DNA of 64,000 bases from Acidobacteriota bacterium (GCA_013289685.1 JABCZL010000005.1:186001-250000); one strand, 5' to 3'. Shown: positions 17,445 through 26,496, counted from the stretch's first letter. A program made the numbers and translations. Notes: generated by a model not told the origin, from the letters alone.

Positions 17445-17723
17445 ATGAGCCACACGATCAAAGACAAGCTGCCACTCATCCTGCGGGCCAAGCGCATTCA
17501 AGGACAGGTACAGGCCCTGGTGCGCGCGCTCGAAGAAGAACGGGATTGCTCCGATGTGCTGCAGTTAATGAGTGCGGCCCGGGGAGCCATGAATAGCCTG
17601 ATGGCTGAACTCCTCGAAGGCCATATCCGAAGCCACGTGCTTAGCGGAAGGCAGAAGCCCACAGCGCAACAGGTGGTAGCAGCGGACGAGGTGATCGACA
17701 TGGTCAAGTCTTACCTGAAATAG
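17445..17723 (+). CDS. metal-sensing repressor, RcnR/CsoR family (Ni/Co fingerprint)
   Basis: A 92-aa all-helical DUF156 protein: KRIQGQVQALVRALEEERDC, then the MSAARGAMNSLM helix and GHIRSHV. Numbering from the start gives His3, Cys35, His60 and His64, the four ligands known for nickel/cobalt-sensing RcnR; copper sensors (CsoR) use Cys-His-Cys instead. FrmR-type formaldehyde sensors keep Cys35 but usually not both histidines. The gene precedes a metal ATPase by 31 bp and has a palindromic operator, so derepression of the ATPase by excess Ni or Co is the natural inference. The metal is not proven by sequence alone. Confidence 0.88.
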   Translation: MSHTIKDKLPLILRAKRIQGQVQALVRALEEERDCSDVLQLMSAARGAMNSLMAELLEGHIRSHVLSGRQKPTAQQVVAADEVIDMVKSYLK

Positions 17724-17754
17724 CCGGCGCGTCGGTGCCGCGTGGAGGAAACCC

Positions 17755-19713
17755 ATGACTGCTTCACCCCTGGCCGCCGGTGCGGCCAACGATCCCCGCA
17801 GGGATGAGGAACGAAGTGCCTTGCACGGGAACAACCACGGCCAACATGGCTCGGAACATGACGAACACGGACATGGAGCGGAATGGGCGGACTTGCTTCG
17901 GATCGCCTTCGTAGCGCTGGCCGCCGCGGCCGTGTGGTTCCGGCTCTGGGAGCCGTTTCCGCGCACCAGCGTGATCGGAATCGCGGCCACGCTGATCGGT
18001 GGGTACCCCATTTTCAAAGAGGCGGTCGAAAACATCGTCGAGCGAAAAATGACGATGGAACTCTCGATGACGATCGCTCTCCTTTCCGCCTTGGCGATCG
18101 GAGAATTCTTCACAGCCCTGGTCATCACCGGCTTCGTGCTGGCGGCCGAGGTTCTGGAGGGCCTCACCGTGGGACGAGGCCGGCGGGCGATTCAGGATCT
18201 TCTGGATTTTCTACCTCGCACGGTCACGGTGCGGCGGAACGAACATGTAGTGGAGGTTGCGGCCGATCAAGTCCAGGTCGGGGAAACCGTCATTGTGAAA
18301 CCCGGCGGGCATATTCCTGTCGATGGCACGGTAGTGGGCGGCCGCTCGTTCGTCGAACAGGCGGCCATCACGGGCGAAGCCATGCCAGTGGAAAAGGCGT
18401 CCGGCGACACGGTTTACGCCGGGACCATCAACCAGTCGGGGGCGCTCGAAGTCACTGCACAAAAACTGGGGCGGGACACTACGTTCGGCAGGATCATTGA
18501 GGCCGTGGAACGGGCGGAGAAATCGCGGGCTCCGATCCAGAAGACCGCCGACCGACTGGCCGGCTACCTTGTGTACTTCGCTTTGGGCGCGGCAGTTTTG
18601 ACGTTCATCATCACTCACAACGTTCGATCGACAATTTCTGTGGTGATTGTCGCGGGGGCGTGCGGCATCGCGGCGGGAACTCCGCTGGCGATTCTGGGCG
18701 CCATCGGGCGCGCCGCGCATCAGGGGGCAATCATCAAGGGCGGGCTGTATCTGGAGGCGCTGGCGGCGGTGGACACGGTTCTTCTGGACAAGACCGGCAC
18801 ACTGACCTTCGGCACGCCGCAGATTGAGGAGGTCATTTCCAGCAACGGTTTTGGGGTTCTGCAGATCATGTCTGCTGCCAGCATCGCGGAATCGAAATCG
18901 GAGCATCCGGTGGCCAAGGCCATTTTGCGGTATGCCGCGGAACTGGGTGTGCCTTTGGTTGAGCCGGACGATTTCTCTTACACGCCAGGCAGGGGAGTCC
19001 GGGTCATTCACGGAGCGGAGGAGATCCTGGTCGGGAGCCGGGCGCTATTGGCGGAGCATGGCGTCGCTGGCCCTGCGAACGGCGACCGGCCGGGCGCGGC
19101 CGGAGGCTCGGAGGTTTACGTCGCTTGCTCCGGACAGTTGCTGGGCAGCATCCGCATTGCGGACGTGCTGCGTCCCGAGGCGAAACAGGCCGTTGCGGCA
19201 TTGCGGCAGATGGGGTTGAAGACCGTTTTGCTCAGCGGAGACACCCAGGCTGCGACCACCTGGGTCGGCCGGGATCTGGGAGTGGACGAGGCGGTGGGGG
19301 AACTCCTGCCCGATCAGAAAGCGAAACGGGTCAGGGAGTTACGCGGCCTGGGGCGAAAGGTGGCTATGGTGGGCGACGGGATCAACGATGCTCCGGCGCT
19401 GGTGGAGGCCAACGTGGGGATCGCGATGGGATCGGGGACCGATGTTGCCCGCGAGAGTGCCGATGTAATCCTGATTGGCAGCGATCTCTCGAAGTTTGTC
19501 GAGACGGTGAGAGTGGCGCGGAGCTGTCACGGCATTATCATGCAGAATTTTGTGGGAACGCTCCTGGTAGACAGCATCGGAGTGGGCATGGCGGCGTTCG
19601 GCTTTCTGAACCCGCTGCTCGCTGCCCTCATCCACGTGGTGTCGGAACTGGCGTTTATTCTGAATTCCACGAGGCTGCTTCCTAGAAGATCGCGCGCGGA
19701 AATGGCGGGATAG
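17755..19713 (+). CDS. P1B-type heavy-metal ATPase, non-CPC subgroup
   Basis: A 652-aa metal-transporting ATPase. It has a His-rich N-terminus (HGNNHGQHGSEHDEHGHG, residues 24-41), no MXCXXC domain, and six to eight TM helices. Other motifs are the actuator motif TGEAMP, phosphorylation site DKTGTLT (Asp345), the P1B-specific SEHPVAKA, and hinge GDGINDAPAL. The membrane metal site normally reads CPC or SPC; here it is G-A-C-G-I-A-A-G-T-P, keeping one Cys. The last TM helix has HVVSELAFILNSTRLL. This is outside the classical Cu (CPC) and Co (SPC) groups. With the RcnR-type repressor next door, Ni/Co efflux is plausible, but specificity is inferred. Confidence 0.92.
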   Translation: MTASPLAAGAANDPRRDEERSALHGNNHGQHGSEHDEHGHGAEWADLLRIAFVALAAAAVWFRLWEPFPRTSVIGIAATLIGGYPIFKEAVENIVERKMTMELSMTIALLSALAIGEFFTALVITGFVLAAEVLEGLTVGRGRRAIQDLLDFLPRTVTVRRNEHVVEVAADQVQVGETVIVKPGGHIPVDGTVVGGRSFVEQAAITGEAMPVEKASGDTVYAGTINQSGALEVTAQKLGRDTTFGRIIEAVERAEKSRAPIQKTADRLAGYLVYFALGAAVLTFIITHNVRSTISVVIVAGACGIAAGTPLAILGAIGRAAHQGAIIKGGLYLEALAAVDTVLLDKTGTLTFGTPQIEEVISSNGFGVLQIMSAASIAESKSEHPVAKAILRYAAELGVPLVEPDDFSYTPGRGVRVIHGAEEILVGSRALLAEHGVAGPANGDRPGAAGGSEVYVACSGQLLGSIRIADVLRPEAKQAVAALRQMGLKTVLLSGDTQAATTWVGRDLGVDEAVGELLPDQKAKRVRELRGLGRKVAMVGDGINDAPALVEANVGIAMGSGTDVARESADVILIGSDLSKFVETVRVARSCHGIIMQNFVGTLLVDSIGVGMAAFGFLNPLLAALIHVVSELAFILNSTRLLPRRSRAEMAG

Positions 19714-19876
19714 TCCATTATCGTAGGGTTGAACCTCAATACCTCCGATTTTGGGGCAGCCGGTTTACGCGGTTTCCCGGTTTGGGAAAAGCGAAATCAC
19801 AATCGCATAGGGTGTGAGCCAGATCACAAGTTTCAGCCGGCTTCCTCCGTATACAGTGAAGTATCGCTGTCTGCTT

Positions 19877-20326
19877 ATGCTTCCCGCTGGCCTCACGCGA
19901 TCGATCATTCACGGTCTGGATTGGGTTGCGCTGCGTCTGCTTCCGGCGGACCCGCGGCCCAGACACCAGCGTACCGGCACGCACGGGGAAGAAGACGCTT
20001 ACTTCCATCTGCGCAAGCTGGGCTATGTGATGGTGGCGCGCAATTTTCGTTCGCCGCGTTGCCGAGGGGAGATCGACTTGATCGGCTGGGACGCGGATGT
20101 TCTTTGTTTCATCGAAGTTAAGACGCGAACGTCACGCGACGTGAAGACTGCCGAGGCGGCGGTGGACCGGCACAAACGGCGCGAGGTGGCCGAGGTGGCG
20201 CGGGAATACATGCGGCGCCTGCCACCAACGTGCCAGTGGAGATTCGATATTGTGAGCGTATACTATGAAAATCTTAGTTCCCGCCCGCAGATCGAAGTAT
20301 TTCGCAATGCTTCCTTGTCGGCGTAG
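19877..20326 (+). CDS. YraN/UPF0102 family nuclease-like protein
   Basis: A 149-aa protein with the conserved core GEEDAYFHLRKLGYVMVARNFRSP, then GEIDLIGWDADVLCFIEVKTR, which contains the PD-(D/E)xK nuclease residues (E, D, ExK). AAVDRHKRREVAEVAREY follows. The family lies near Holliday-junction-resolvase-like nucleases; its cellular role is still uncertain. The ATG at 19877 is preferred over a GTG 63 bp upstream, which would add an unconserved leader. It precedes galT by 40 bp, probably co-transcribed. Confidence 0.88.
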   Translation: MLPAGLTRSIIHGLDWVALRLLPADPRPRHQRTGTHGEEDAYFHLRKLGYVMVARNFRSPRCRGEIDLIGWDADVLCFIEVKTRTSRDVKTAEAAVDRHKRREVAEVAREYMRRLPPTCQWRFDIVSVYYENLSSRPQIEVFRNASLSA

Positions 20327-20366
20327 GATACGAAGTTTGTGCAGCTCTATTGAGAGGATTCAGTAA

Positions 20367-21407
20367 TTGCCTGAGCTCAGAAAAGATCCGATTGTGGGCC
20401 GTTGGGTAATTATTTCCACGGACCGGGCGAAGCGCCCAACCGATTTTATACGCGAAAATATGAAGATCAAGGGGGGATTCTGTCCCTTCTGCTACGGGAA
20501 CGAGAGCAAGACCCCGCCCGAGATCCAGGCCTACCGCCCCAACCCGAATGGCGGACCGGCGGCGCAGCGAGATACTTCAGGATGGACCGTTCGCGTCGTG
20601 CCCAACAAGTTTCCGGCGCTGGGCATCGAAGGTACGCTGAACCGCCAGGCCGAGGGCATGTTCGATCGCATGAACGGAATTGGGGCGCACGAGGTGATCG
20701 TGGAGACGCCCGACCATTCGGCCAGCCTTGCGACGCTGCCTCCGAAACGAATTGAAGACGTTCTATGGACGTTCCGCGACCGCATCCTCGATTTGAAGAA
20801 GGACCGCCGGTTCAAGTACATCCTGATCTTCAAGAATCACGGGGAAGCGGCTGGGGCATCGCTGGAGCATGCGCACTCGCAGCTGATTGCGCTGCCCATC
20901 CTGCCGATTAACGTGGTCCAGGAGCTAGAAGGGGCCAAGCAGTACTTTCTTTATAAAGAACGCTGCGTGTTCTGCGACATTATCCGGCAGGAGATGGACA
21001 GCGGTACTCGGGTGGTGGCGGAAAACGAGAACTTCGTCACGCTGGCGCCTTACGCGCCGCGCTTTCCGTTCGAGACCTGGATTCTGCCCAAGCAGCATGA
21101 GTCGGCGTTTGAAAACTCTTCGTCGCATATGTTTGAGAACCTGGCGCGAGCGTTGAAGGACTTGCTGGGCCGGGCCGACCGGGTGCTCGACAATCCGCCT
21201 TATAACCTGGTGATCCACAGTTCGCCGGTGCAGGATCCGACGAACGATCACTATCACTGGCACATCGAGTTCATGCCGAAGCTGACGAAGACGGCGGGAT
21301 TCGAATGGGGGACGGGGTTTTACATCAATCCCACACCGCCCGAAGAAGCGGCGAAGTTTCTGCGGGAGGCGAACGTGGAGGAACCGGCGTCGGTGACTGT
21401 GGGCTAG
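20367..21407 (+). CDS. galT: galactose-1-phosphate uridylyltransferase
   Basis: A 346-aa class I GalT. It has the zinc-binding CPFCYGNE at the start, NKFPAL, then FKNHGEAAGASLEHAHSQLIALP, the second zinc/structural motif CVFCDII, and a C-terminal HYHWHIEF. It exchanges UMP between UDP-glucose and galactose-1-phosphate in the Leloir pathway, via a histidyl-UMP intermediate. The active-site text here is on the HxHxQ segment (H-A-H-S-Q), as in the bacterial branch that includes ADP-sulfurylase-like relatives. The start is TTG at 20367, with GAGAGGA 10 nt upstream; no in-frame ATG fits better. Confidence 0.9.
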   Translation: MPELRKDPIVGRWVIISTDRAKRPTDFIRENMKIKGGFCPFCYGNESKTPPEIQAYRPNPNGGPAAQRDTSGWTVRVVPNKFPALGIEGTLNRQAEGMFDRMNGIGAHEVIVETPDHSASLATLPPKRIEDVLWTFRDRILDLKKDRRFKYILIFKNHGEAAGASLEHAHSQLIALPILPINVVQELEGAKQYFLYKERCVFCDIIRQEMDSGTRVVAENENFVTLAPYAPRFPFETWILPKQHESAFENSSSHMFENLARALKDLLGRADRVLDNPPYNLVIHSSPVQDPTNDHYHWHIEFMPKLTKTAGFEWGTGFYINPTPPEEAAKFLREANVEEPASVTVG

Positions 21408-21447
21408 GTAGGATTTTCCGGCCGTAGAATCTGGCACCTGAAAAATG

Positions 21448-21472
21448 AGGGCACGGCCTAAAGCCGTGCCCT
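21448..21472. terminator. 10-bp stem hairpin with CTAAA loop after galT
   Basis: AGGGCACGGC and GCCGTGCCCT form a perfect 10-bp stem around CTAAA, 40 bp after the galT stop. There is no poly-U tail. The TAAA loop and GC stem match the hairpin family found between isc genes at 27.9-28.5 kb, so it may be a REP-like element that also acts as a 3' end. Confidence 0.6.
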
Positions 21473-21668
21473 TCGCAGTTGGGCCGGAGAGAGAGAGGAA
21501 GGGCCTATGGTTCTCACGAGCCCTCCATTGAAGGCAGGATAGGCTAGCGGGTGCGAGTGGTTGTCACGGAGTTGTAAAATTCTCGCCAATTGAGCCTGCA
21601 TCAGCGCGTTAGTGTCTTAAACAGTCCTTGCCGAGTTACGTGCTGCACCGTAAGATTGCTGACACTTG

Positions 21669-21754
21669 GGGCCGGTGGTGTAATGCAGCACAACGGCGGA
21701 TTATGATTCCGCATCTCTCCTCCGCAGGTGCAAGTTCGACTCTTGCCCGGTCCA
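21669..21754 (+). tRNA. tRNA-like element, anticodon loop UUAUGAU
   Basis: The segment folds as a cloverleaf. The acceptor stem pairs GGGCCGG (21669-21675) with CCGGTCC (21747-21753), with one G-U. The D-stem is GTGT/GCAC. The anticodon stem GCGGA/TCCGC encloses TTATGAT. The T-stem GCAAG/CTTGC encloses the canonical T-loop TTCGACT. Unusual points: anticodon AUG, a D-loop of only about six bases without GG, four bases between D and anticodon stems, a 17-nt variable region, and no encoded CCA. It could be a decayed tRNA or an unconventional one. It is not a normal tRNA-His, because the discriminator is A. Confidence 0.5.
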
Positions 21755-21792
21755 TTGTCAGGATCCACCATTCTCACCTTGCCCGCACGTTC

Positions 21793-21846
21793 ATTGAGTC
21801 CCACAAATTGAGTGCCACAAATTGAGTGCCACAATTGAGTGCCACC
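21793..21846. repeat. 13-14-bp direct tandem repeat
   Basis: Four consecutive units of ATTGAGTGCCACAA (the first with CCC for GCC, the last two one base shorter) lie between the tRNA-like element and the GH2 gene. No function is evident. Confidence 0.8.
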
Positions 21847-21930
21847 GGATCTTAGTACCACCCGCTGCGTCGGCTCGTTGACGTCTCATCGTCCTAGTTA
21901 CTACTATCAGCGGTTGTTTTGAGGTTCCTC

Positions 21931-23706
21931 ATGAAACGCTGCCTGGTGGTGCTGCTGCTGGCGGGGTGGGCTTGTGCCGCTCCTGCTCCTTCCACTTTGA
22001 TTGCGAACGTTCCTGGGCGGACGACGGTGAACCTCGACGGCGCGTGGCGGGCCATCGTGGATCCGTTCGACAACGGCAGGTCTGGATTCTTCCGCGACGA
22101 GAAGCCGCGCAGCAAGAGCGATCGGGTGGAGTACAGTTTCGATGCGTCGCCCGTCCTGAATGTGCCAGGAGACTGGAACACCCAACGCGAATCGTTGATG
22201 TTTTATGAAGGTCCGGTGTGGTACCGGCGCGTGTTCAACTACCACAAGCGGGCGAACACGCGAGAGTTTGTCTACTTTGGCGCGGCCAATTACCTGGCTA
22301 CCGTTTATCTGAACGGTGAAAAGCTGGGGGAACACGAAGGCGGGTTCACGGCGTTCAATTTCGAGGTGACCTCGGTTCTGCGAGACGGCGAGAATTTTCT
22401 GATTGTCGAGGTGAGCAATGCTCGCCGAGCCGATGCGGTGCCGGCGCTAAAGTTTGACTGGTGGAGCTATGGCGGGATTACGCGCGACGTGATGCTGGTC
22501 GAGGTGCCGACCACCTTCATTCAGGATTATTCCGTGCAACTGGCGCGAGGCTCGCAGAGCGAGGTTGCCGGCTGGGTTCAGCTCAACGGGGCGCAGTCTC
22601 CGCAGAAGGTCGCAGTGGAAATTCCGGAAGCTGGAGTTCGCGAAACGGTCACCGCCGATGGGACGGGGCGGGCGAGCTTTCGCTTTACTGCGAAGCTGGA
22701 GCTATGGTCCCCGGCGCATCCCAAGCTGTATGACGTAGTCGTCAAGAGTGGCGATGACACGATCCACGAACAGATTGGCTTTCGCACGATTGAAGTGCAG
22801 GGCGCGAACATTCTGCTCAATGGCAGGCCTGTTTTCTTGCGTGGAATTTCCATGCACGAGGAGGCGCCGTTTCGCGAGGGCCGCGCCTTCAGCGAGGAGG
22901 ATGCGCAGACTTTGCTGGGGTGGGTGAAGGATCTGGGATGTAACTTCGTCCGTTTCGCGCATTATCCGCACAACGAGAACGAGATTCGGCTGGCCGACCG
23001 CATGGGGTTGATGGTGTGGTCGGAGATTCCTGTCTATTGGGATATTGACTGGTCGAATCCTGCGACGCTGGCGAATGCCGAGGTGCAACTGCGCGATGAG
23101 ATAGCTCGGGATCATAATCGCGCGGCGGTGATCCTGTGGTCGATGTCCAACGAAACGCCGGTGAAGCCGGACCGCCTGACGCTTCTGACGCAACTTGCAA
23201 AGGATGCGCGGGAGCTGGATTCGACGCGGCTGATTACGTCGGCGATGAACCACACTGACAACACCGGTTCCAGCGAACGCACGCTGAGCGATCCGCTGGG
23301 CGAGGTACTGGATGTGCTTGGGCTGAACGAGTATTTGGGCTGGTATGGCGGGCGTCCGGAGGATGTGGACAAGATGCAGTGGAAATCGATGTGGACGAAG
23401 CCGCTGATCGTCAGCGAATTTGGCGGCGGGGCGGTGTACGGGCGGCACGGCGATACGGACGAAATCTGGACTGAGGAATTTCAGGACAATTTGTATCAGC
23501 ACCAGCTGGGGATGGTCGAGCGCATGCCGAACCTGGCGGGGCTGACGCCATGGGTGCTCATGGATTTTCGCTCGCCGACGCGCATGCTTCCGGGCGTGCA
23601 GGATTATCACAATCGCAAGGGAGTGATCTCGAATCGGGGGCAGCGCAAGCTGGCGTTTTATACGCTGCAGAAGTTTTATAAGAAGCTGGCGGAGGCGGGG
23701 AAGTAG
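21931..23706 (+). CDS. secreted glycoside hydrolase family 2 enzyme
   Basis: A 591-aa protein starting MKRCLVVLLLAGWACAAPAP, a signal peptide. A TTG 12 bp upstream is rejected. Domains follow the GH2 order: jelly-roll sugar-binding domain (about 25-190, with VYLNGEKLGEHEGGFTAFNFEV), Ig-like domain (about 195-285), and TIM barrel (about 290-585, with LRGISMHEE and RFAHYPHNE). The acid/base Glu is in WSMSNETP (about residue 408) and the nucleophile Glu in VSEFGGG (about 496). The layout and HYPHNE fit beta-glucuronidase/beta-galactosidase relatives. Likely acts on plant or microbial polysaccharide fragments; specificity is unknown. Confidence 0.92.
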   Translation: MKRCLVVLLLAGWACAAPAPSTLIANVPGRTTVNLDGAWRAIVDPFDNGRSGFFRDEKPRSKSDRVEYSFDASPVLNVPGDWNTQRESLMFYEGPVWYRRVFNYHKRANTREFVYFGAANYLATVYLNGEKLGEHEGGFTAFNFEVTSVLRDGENFLIVEVSNARRADAVPALKFDWWSYGGITRDVMLVEVPTTFIQDYSVQLARGSQSEVAGWVQLNGAQSPQKVAVEIPEAGVRETVTADGTGRASFRFTAKLELWSPAHPKLYDVVVKSGDDTIHEQIGFRTIEVQGANILLNGRPVFLRGISMHEEAPFREGRAFSEEDAQTLLGWVKDLGCNFVRFAHYPHNENEIRLADRMGLMVWSEIPVYWDIDWSNPATLANAEVQLRDEIARDHNRAAVILWSMSNETPVKPDRLTLLTQLAKDARELDSTRLITSAMNHTDNTGSSERTLSDPLGEVLDVLGLNEYLGWYGGRPEDVDKMQWKSMWTKPLIVSEFGGGAVYGRHGDTDEIWTEEFQDNLYQHQLGMVERMPNLAGLTPWVLMDFRSPTRMLPGVQDYHNRKGVISNRGQRKLAFYTLQKFYKKLAEAGK

Positions 23707-23779
23707 GATTCGTTTCCGAGCGCGAGGGCGAGACGCCCTCACGACAGCCGGCGGGACGCCGGCGCTACGAGAAGCTTGG

Positions 23780-24001
23780 TCAGCCTTGCGTGCGGTCCTG
23801 GACTTCTTCGTTCCAGGCCATCTGGATGGCTTCCAGCTTGCCTTCGTTCGAGGCTTTGGGATCGCCGGCGAAGTCGGGCAGTTCGGTGACGTAGCGGTGC
23901 AGGTCGGTGAAGCGCACGGCGAGCGGATCGAGTTCGGGGTGAGTTTCGGAGAGCAGGATGCCGATACTCTCGGCGTCGTCCCAGGTCAGTTGCTTGGCCA
24001 T
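23780..24001 (-). CDS. iscX: IscX, Fe-S assembly accessory protein
   Basis: A 73-aa acidic protein: LTWDDAESIGILLSETHPELDPL, then VRFTDLHRYVTELPDFAGDP, and EAIQMAWNEE at the end, the whole IscX/YfhJ pattern. The family binds IscS and iron and tunes cluster assembly. It is the last gene of the isc operon, 84 bp after fdx, the same place as in gammaproteobacteria. The start is the ATG at 24001 rather than an upstream ATG at 24037, because it matches the family length. Confidence 0.92.
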   Translation of the reverse strand: MAKQLTWDDAESIGILLSETHPELDPLAVRFTDLHRYVTELPDFAGDPKASNEGKLEAIQMAWNEEVQDRTQG

Positions 24002-24085
24002 CCTCAGTACTCCTCTTCCTATGTAACCTCGAAACAATGTAACGTCGAAAACTGGTGTTCCTCGGAACCTCAGTGCGCCTCGAAC

Positions 24086-24499
24086 TTAGTGTTCCTCGGA
24101 GACGTAGTTGCGATTCCAGGCGGGAATCTCGACGACTACTTTGCCAGGCTTGATGATTTGCGCCTGGCAGCCGAGACGCGAGTTTAACTGGAGATCGGCA
24201 GCCATGTCCAACCGGTCGGCTTCGTCGTCTTCCATGGGGGAGAGATTCTCGGCGCCTTCCTTCACCCAGATGTGGCAGGTGGTGCAGGCGTTGTTGCCGC
24301 CGCAGGCGTGGTCGAGCGTGATGTGAGTGTTCAGCGCGACATCCAGGATCGACTCTTCTTTGCCGTGATATTCGTAGGGCAATTTGCCGTGTTCGAACTG
24401 TACCGTCTTGCCTTCGGGCAGGAAGGTGACCTGTACAGTGTTCTCGCCGCCGGCTTCTTCGGTGGCGGTGCCTGCGCCTTGCGTTTTCTCCTCTGACAT
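24086..24499 (-). CDS. fdx: [2Fe-2S] ferredoxin of the isc operon
   Basis: A 137-aa adrenodoxin-type ferredoxin. The cluster ligands are seen in HACGGNNACTTCHIWV and LGCQAQI. VTFLPEGKTVQFEHG begins the beta-grasp fold, and LDMAADLQLNSRLGCQ is typical of Isc-type Fdx. It has a 20-residue Gly/Thr/Glu-rich extension ahead of the domain. Its role is to supply electrons for sulfane-sulfur reduction during cluster assembly on IscU. It follows hscA after a 95-bp gap that contains a long inverted repeat. Confidence 0.95.
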   Translation of the reverse strand: MSEEKTQGAGTATEEAGGENTVQVTFLPEGKTVQFEHGKLPYEYHGKEESILDVALNTHITLDHACGGNNACTTCHIWVKEGAENLSPMEDDEADRLDMAADLQLNSRLGCQAQIIKPGKVVVEIPAWNRNYVSEEH

Positions 24500-24515
24500 A
24501 ATGTTCCTCGATCTT

Positions 24516-24593
24516 CCTCTGTCTTCCTCCGTGCCCTCTGTGGTGAAGATCGAAAAACCTTTTAACCGCAGAGGACACGGAGGAACACAGGGG
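24516..24593. repeat. 29-bp inverted repeat between hscA and fdx
   Basis: Arms 24516-24544 and 24565-24593 are reverse complements at 25 of 29 positions and can fold as a strong hairpin with a 20-nt loop. The sequence is of the 'CAGAGGACACGGAGGAACACAG' interspersed type. It sits between co-directional isc genes, where it may attenuate transcription or cut the transcript; alternatively it is only a decayed mobile repeat. Confidence 0.75.
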
Positions 24594-24594
24594 G

Positions 24595-26496
24595 CTATTC
24601 GAACTCTGCTTTGGCCATGGGATGTGGGGCTGTGGGGCCTTCGCCCAGATCCGTCTCGTCCATGTTCTTGCCTTTCAGCGCCGATGATACGGCGGTGTCC
24701 ATCATCAATTCTGCCAGGCGCATCGTGCCTTGATTCAGCGCGTCGATGGCTTTGCGGATCGCCTGATAATCTTGTTCGGCGTTGACTGCAACCAGCGATT
24801 TTTCCATTTTCGCGATCTGCTTTTTCTCGTCGGTGGTGAGCGCGCCCCAGGCCGCGCTCTTCTTGCCTTTTTCGAGGGCGGTGAGAATTGTTGTCGTTTC
24901 GGCGCGAGCTTCGATCAGTTGGCGCTGCCGGAAATCCTCTTCGGCATTGTCGAACGAGTCGAGGATCATACCCTCGACCTGTTCGTCAGTCAGTCCATAG
25001 CTGGGCTGCACTTGAATCTCCGCCTCTTTCCCGCTACGTTGCTCGCGAGCGGAAACGTGCAGGATGCCATTGGCGTCGATCAGGAATTTGACCTCGACGC
25101 GCGGGATGCCGGCCGCCATGGGCGGAATGCCTTTCAGATCGAAGCGAGCCAGAGAGCGGCAATCTTTGGCCAGTTCGCGCTCGCCTTGCAAAACGTGAAT
25201 CGCGACATTGGTCTGGCCGTCGATCTGCGTGGTGTAGAACTGCGTAGCCGATGCGGGGATGGTCGAATTGCGCAAGATTATTTTGTCGGTGACGCCGCCG
25301 GCGACTTCGATGCCGAGCGAGAGTGGAGTCACGTCGAGCAGCAGCATGTTCTCGGTGGCTTCGGAGCCGCCGCCAAGGATGTTGGCCTGCACAGCCGCGC
25401 CCAGGGCGACGACTTCGTCGGGATTTAGGTCAGTGTGCGGTTCGCGGTGGAACAATTCTTTGACCAGCGCGCGCACTTTGGGGATGCGCGTGGAACCGCC
25501 GACAAGGACGACTTCGTCGATCTGTTCGGGCTTCAGGTTCGCATCTTTCATGGCCTGCTTGCAGGGGCCAACGGTGCGATCGATTACTGGCTGAATCAGC
25601 TGTTCATACTGATTGCGAGTAATCTCGCGGAGGTAGTGCTTGTTGCCGGGCAATTCGATGTCAAGCTTGACTGAGGGCTGTGACGAAAGCGCGATCTTGG
25701 CGTCGATAACGGCTTTGCGAATTGCCTGCACGGCTTCGGCGTTACGGCGAAGGTCAATCCCCAGGTCGCCACGAATGTCATCGAGCGCGATGGTGATGAG
25801 CAGGTTGTCGATGTCGTCGCCGCCGAGATGCGTGTCGCCGTTGGTGGCGATGACTTCGAAGATTCCGTCGTGCAGCTTGAGAATGGAAATGTCGAAGGTG
25901 CCGCCCCCGAGGTCGTAGACCGCGACGATGCCGTTCCGTTTCTTATCGAGTCCGTAGGCGAGCGACGCGGCGGTTGGCTCGTTGACCAGGCGCAGGACCT
26001 CGAGGCCGGCGATGCGGCCGGCATCTTTCGTGGCCTGACGCTGTGCGTCGTTGAAATACGCGGGGACGGTGATGACGGCCTTCGTGACTGGGCCGCCGAA
26101 GAAGCGTTCCGCGCTGCGTTTGAGCTGGCGAAGAATGAGCGCGGAAATTTCCGGTGGAGTGAACGTCTTGTCTCCGAGAGTGATGCGGAGAACTTCGCCT
26201 GCTTGTAGATCGTCGGCGAGGCGGAAGGGGAACAGCTTGAGTTCTTCCTGAATGTCTTCTGAGCCGCGTCCCATCAGGCGCTTGATCGAGTAGACGGCGC
26301 GTTCCGGCGTTTCGATCAGAGAGTTGCGGGCGGCATTGCCGATGACGGGCTGGTTGTTCGCGTCGAGCGCGACAACCGAAGGCAGCAGATTCAGGCCGTC
26401 GTCCCCCGGGATCACGACAGGGGTTTCCCCCTGCATGAACGCCACCAGGGAGTTGGTGGTGCCGAGGTCAATGCCGACGATGCGATCAGTAGCCAT
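24595..26496 (-). CDS. hscA: Hsp70-family Fe-S chaperone HscA
   Basis: A 633-aa Hsp70. The ATPase domain begins [14 protein letters not shown], with the phosphate-2 motif [13 protein letters not shown] and adenosine motif [10 protein letters not shown]. The substrate-binding domain has [13 protein letters not shown]. Length and context fit HscA rather than DnaK: it lies in the isc operon between hscB and fdx, and it lacks the long acidic DnaK tail. Its role is ATP-driven release of the nascent cluster from IscU, stimulated by HscB. GC-rich, no frame problems. Confidence 0.95.
   Translation of the reverse strand: MATDRIVGIDLGTTNSLVAFMQGETPVVIPGDDGLNLLPSVVALDANNQPVIGNAARNSLIETPERAVYSIKRLMGRGSEDIQEELKLFPFRLADDLQAGEVLRITLGDKTFTPPEISALILRQLKRSAERFFGGPVTKAVITVPAYFNDAQRQATKDAGRIAGLEVLRLVNEPTAASLAYGLDKKRNGIVAVYDLGGGTFDISILKLHDGIFEVIATNGDTHLGGDDIDNLLITIALDDIRGDLGIDLRRNAEAVQAIRKAVIDAKIALSSQPSVKLDIELPGNKHYLREITRNQYEQLIQPVIDRTVGPCKQAMKDANLKPEQIDEVVLVGGSTRIPKVRALVKELFHREPHTDLNPDEVVALGAAVQANILGGGSEATENMLLLDVTPLSLGIEVAGGVTDKIILRNSTIPASATQFYTTQIDGQTNVAIHVLQGERELAKDCRSLARFDLKGIPPMAAGIPRVEVKFLIDANGILHVSAREQRSGKEAEIQVQPSYGLTDEQVEGMILDSFDNAEEDFRQRQLIEARAETTTILTALEKGKKSAAWGALTTDEKKQIAKMEKSLVAVNAEQDYQAIRKAIDALNQGTMRLAELMMDTAVSSALKGKNMDETDLGEGPTAPHPMAKAEFE

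Noticed and set aside
17445-17723. calling the repressor CsoR (copper sensor)
   Set aside because: CsoR needs a Cys-His-Cys set; this protein has His3-Cys35-His60-His64, the RcnR set.
21669-21754. calling the element a normal tRNA-His
   Set aside because: tRNA-His needs GUG anticodon and G-1:C73; here the anticodon is AUG and the discriminator is A.
22702-23742. 346-aa frame antisense to the GH2 gene
   Set aside because: Arg/His-rich sequence with no domain; a shadow of the GH2 coding sequence.
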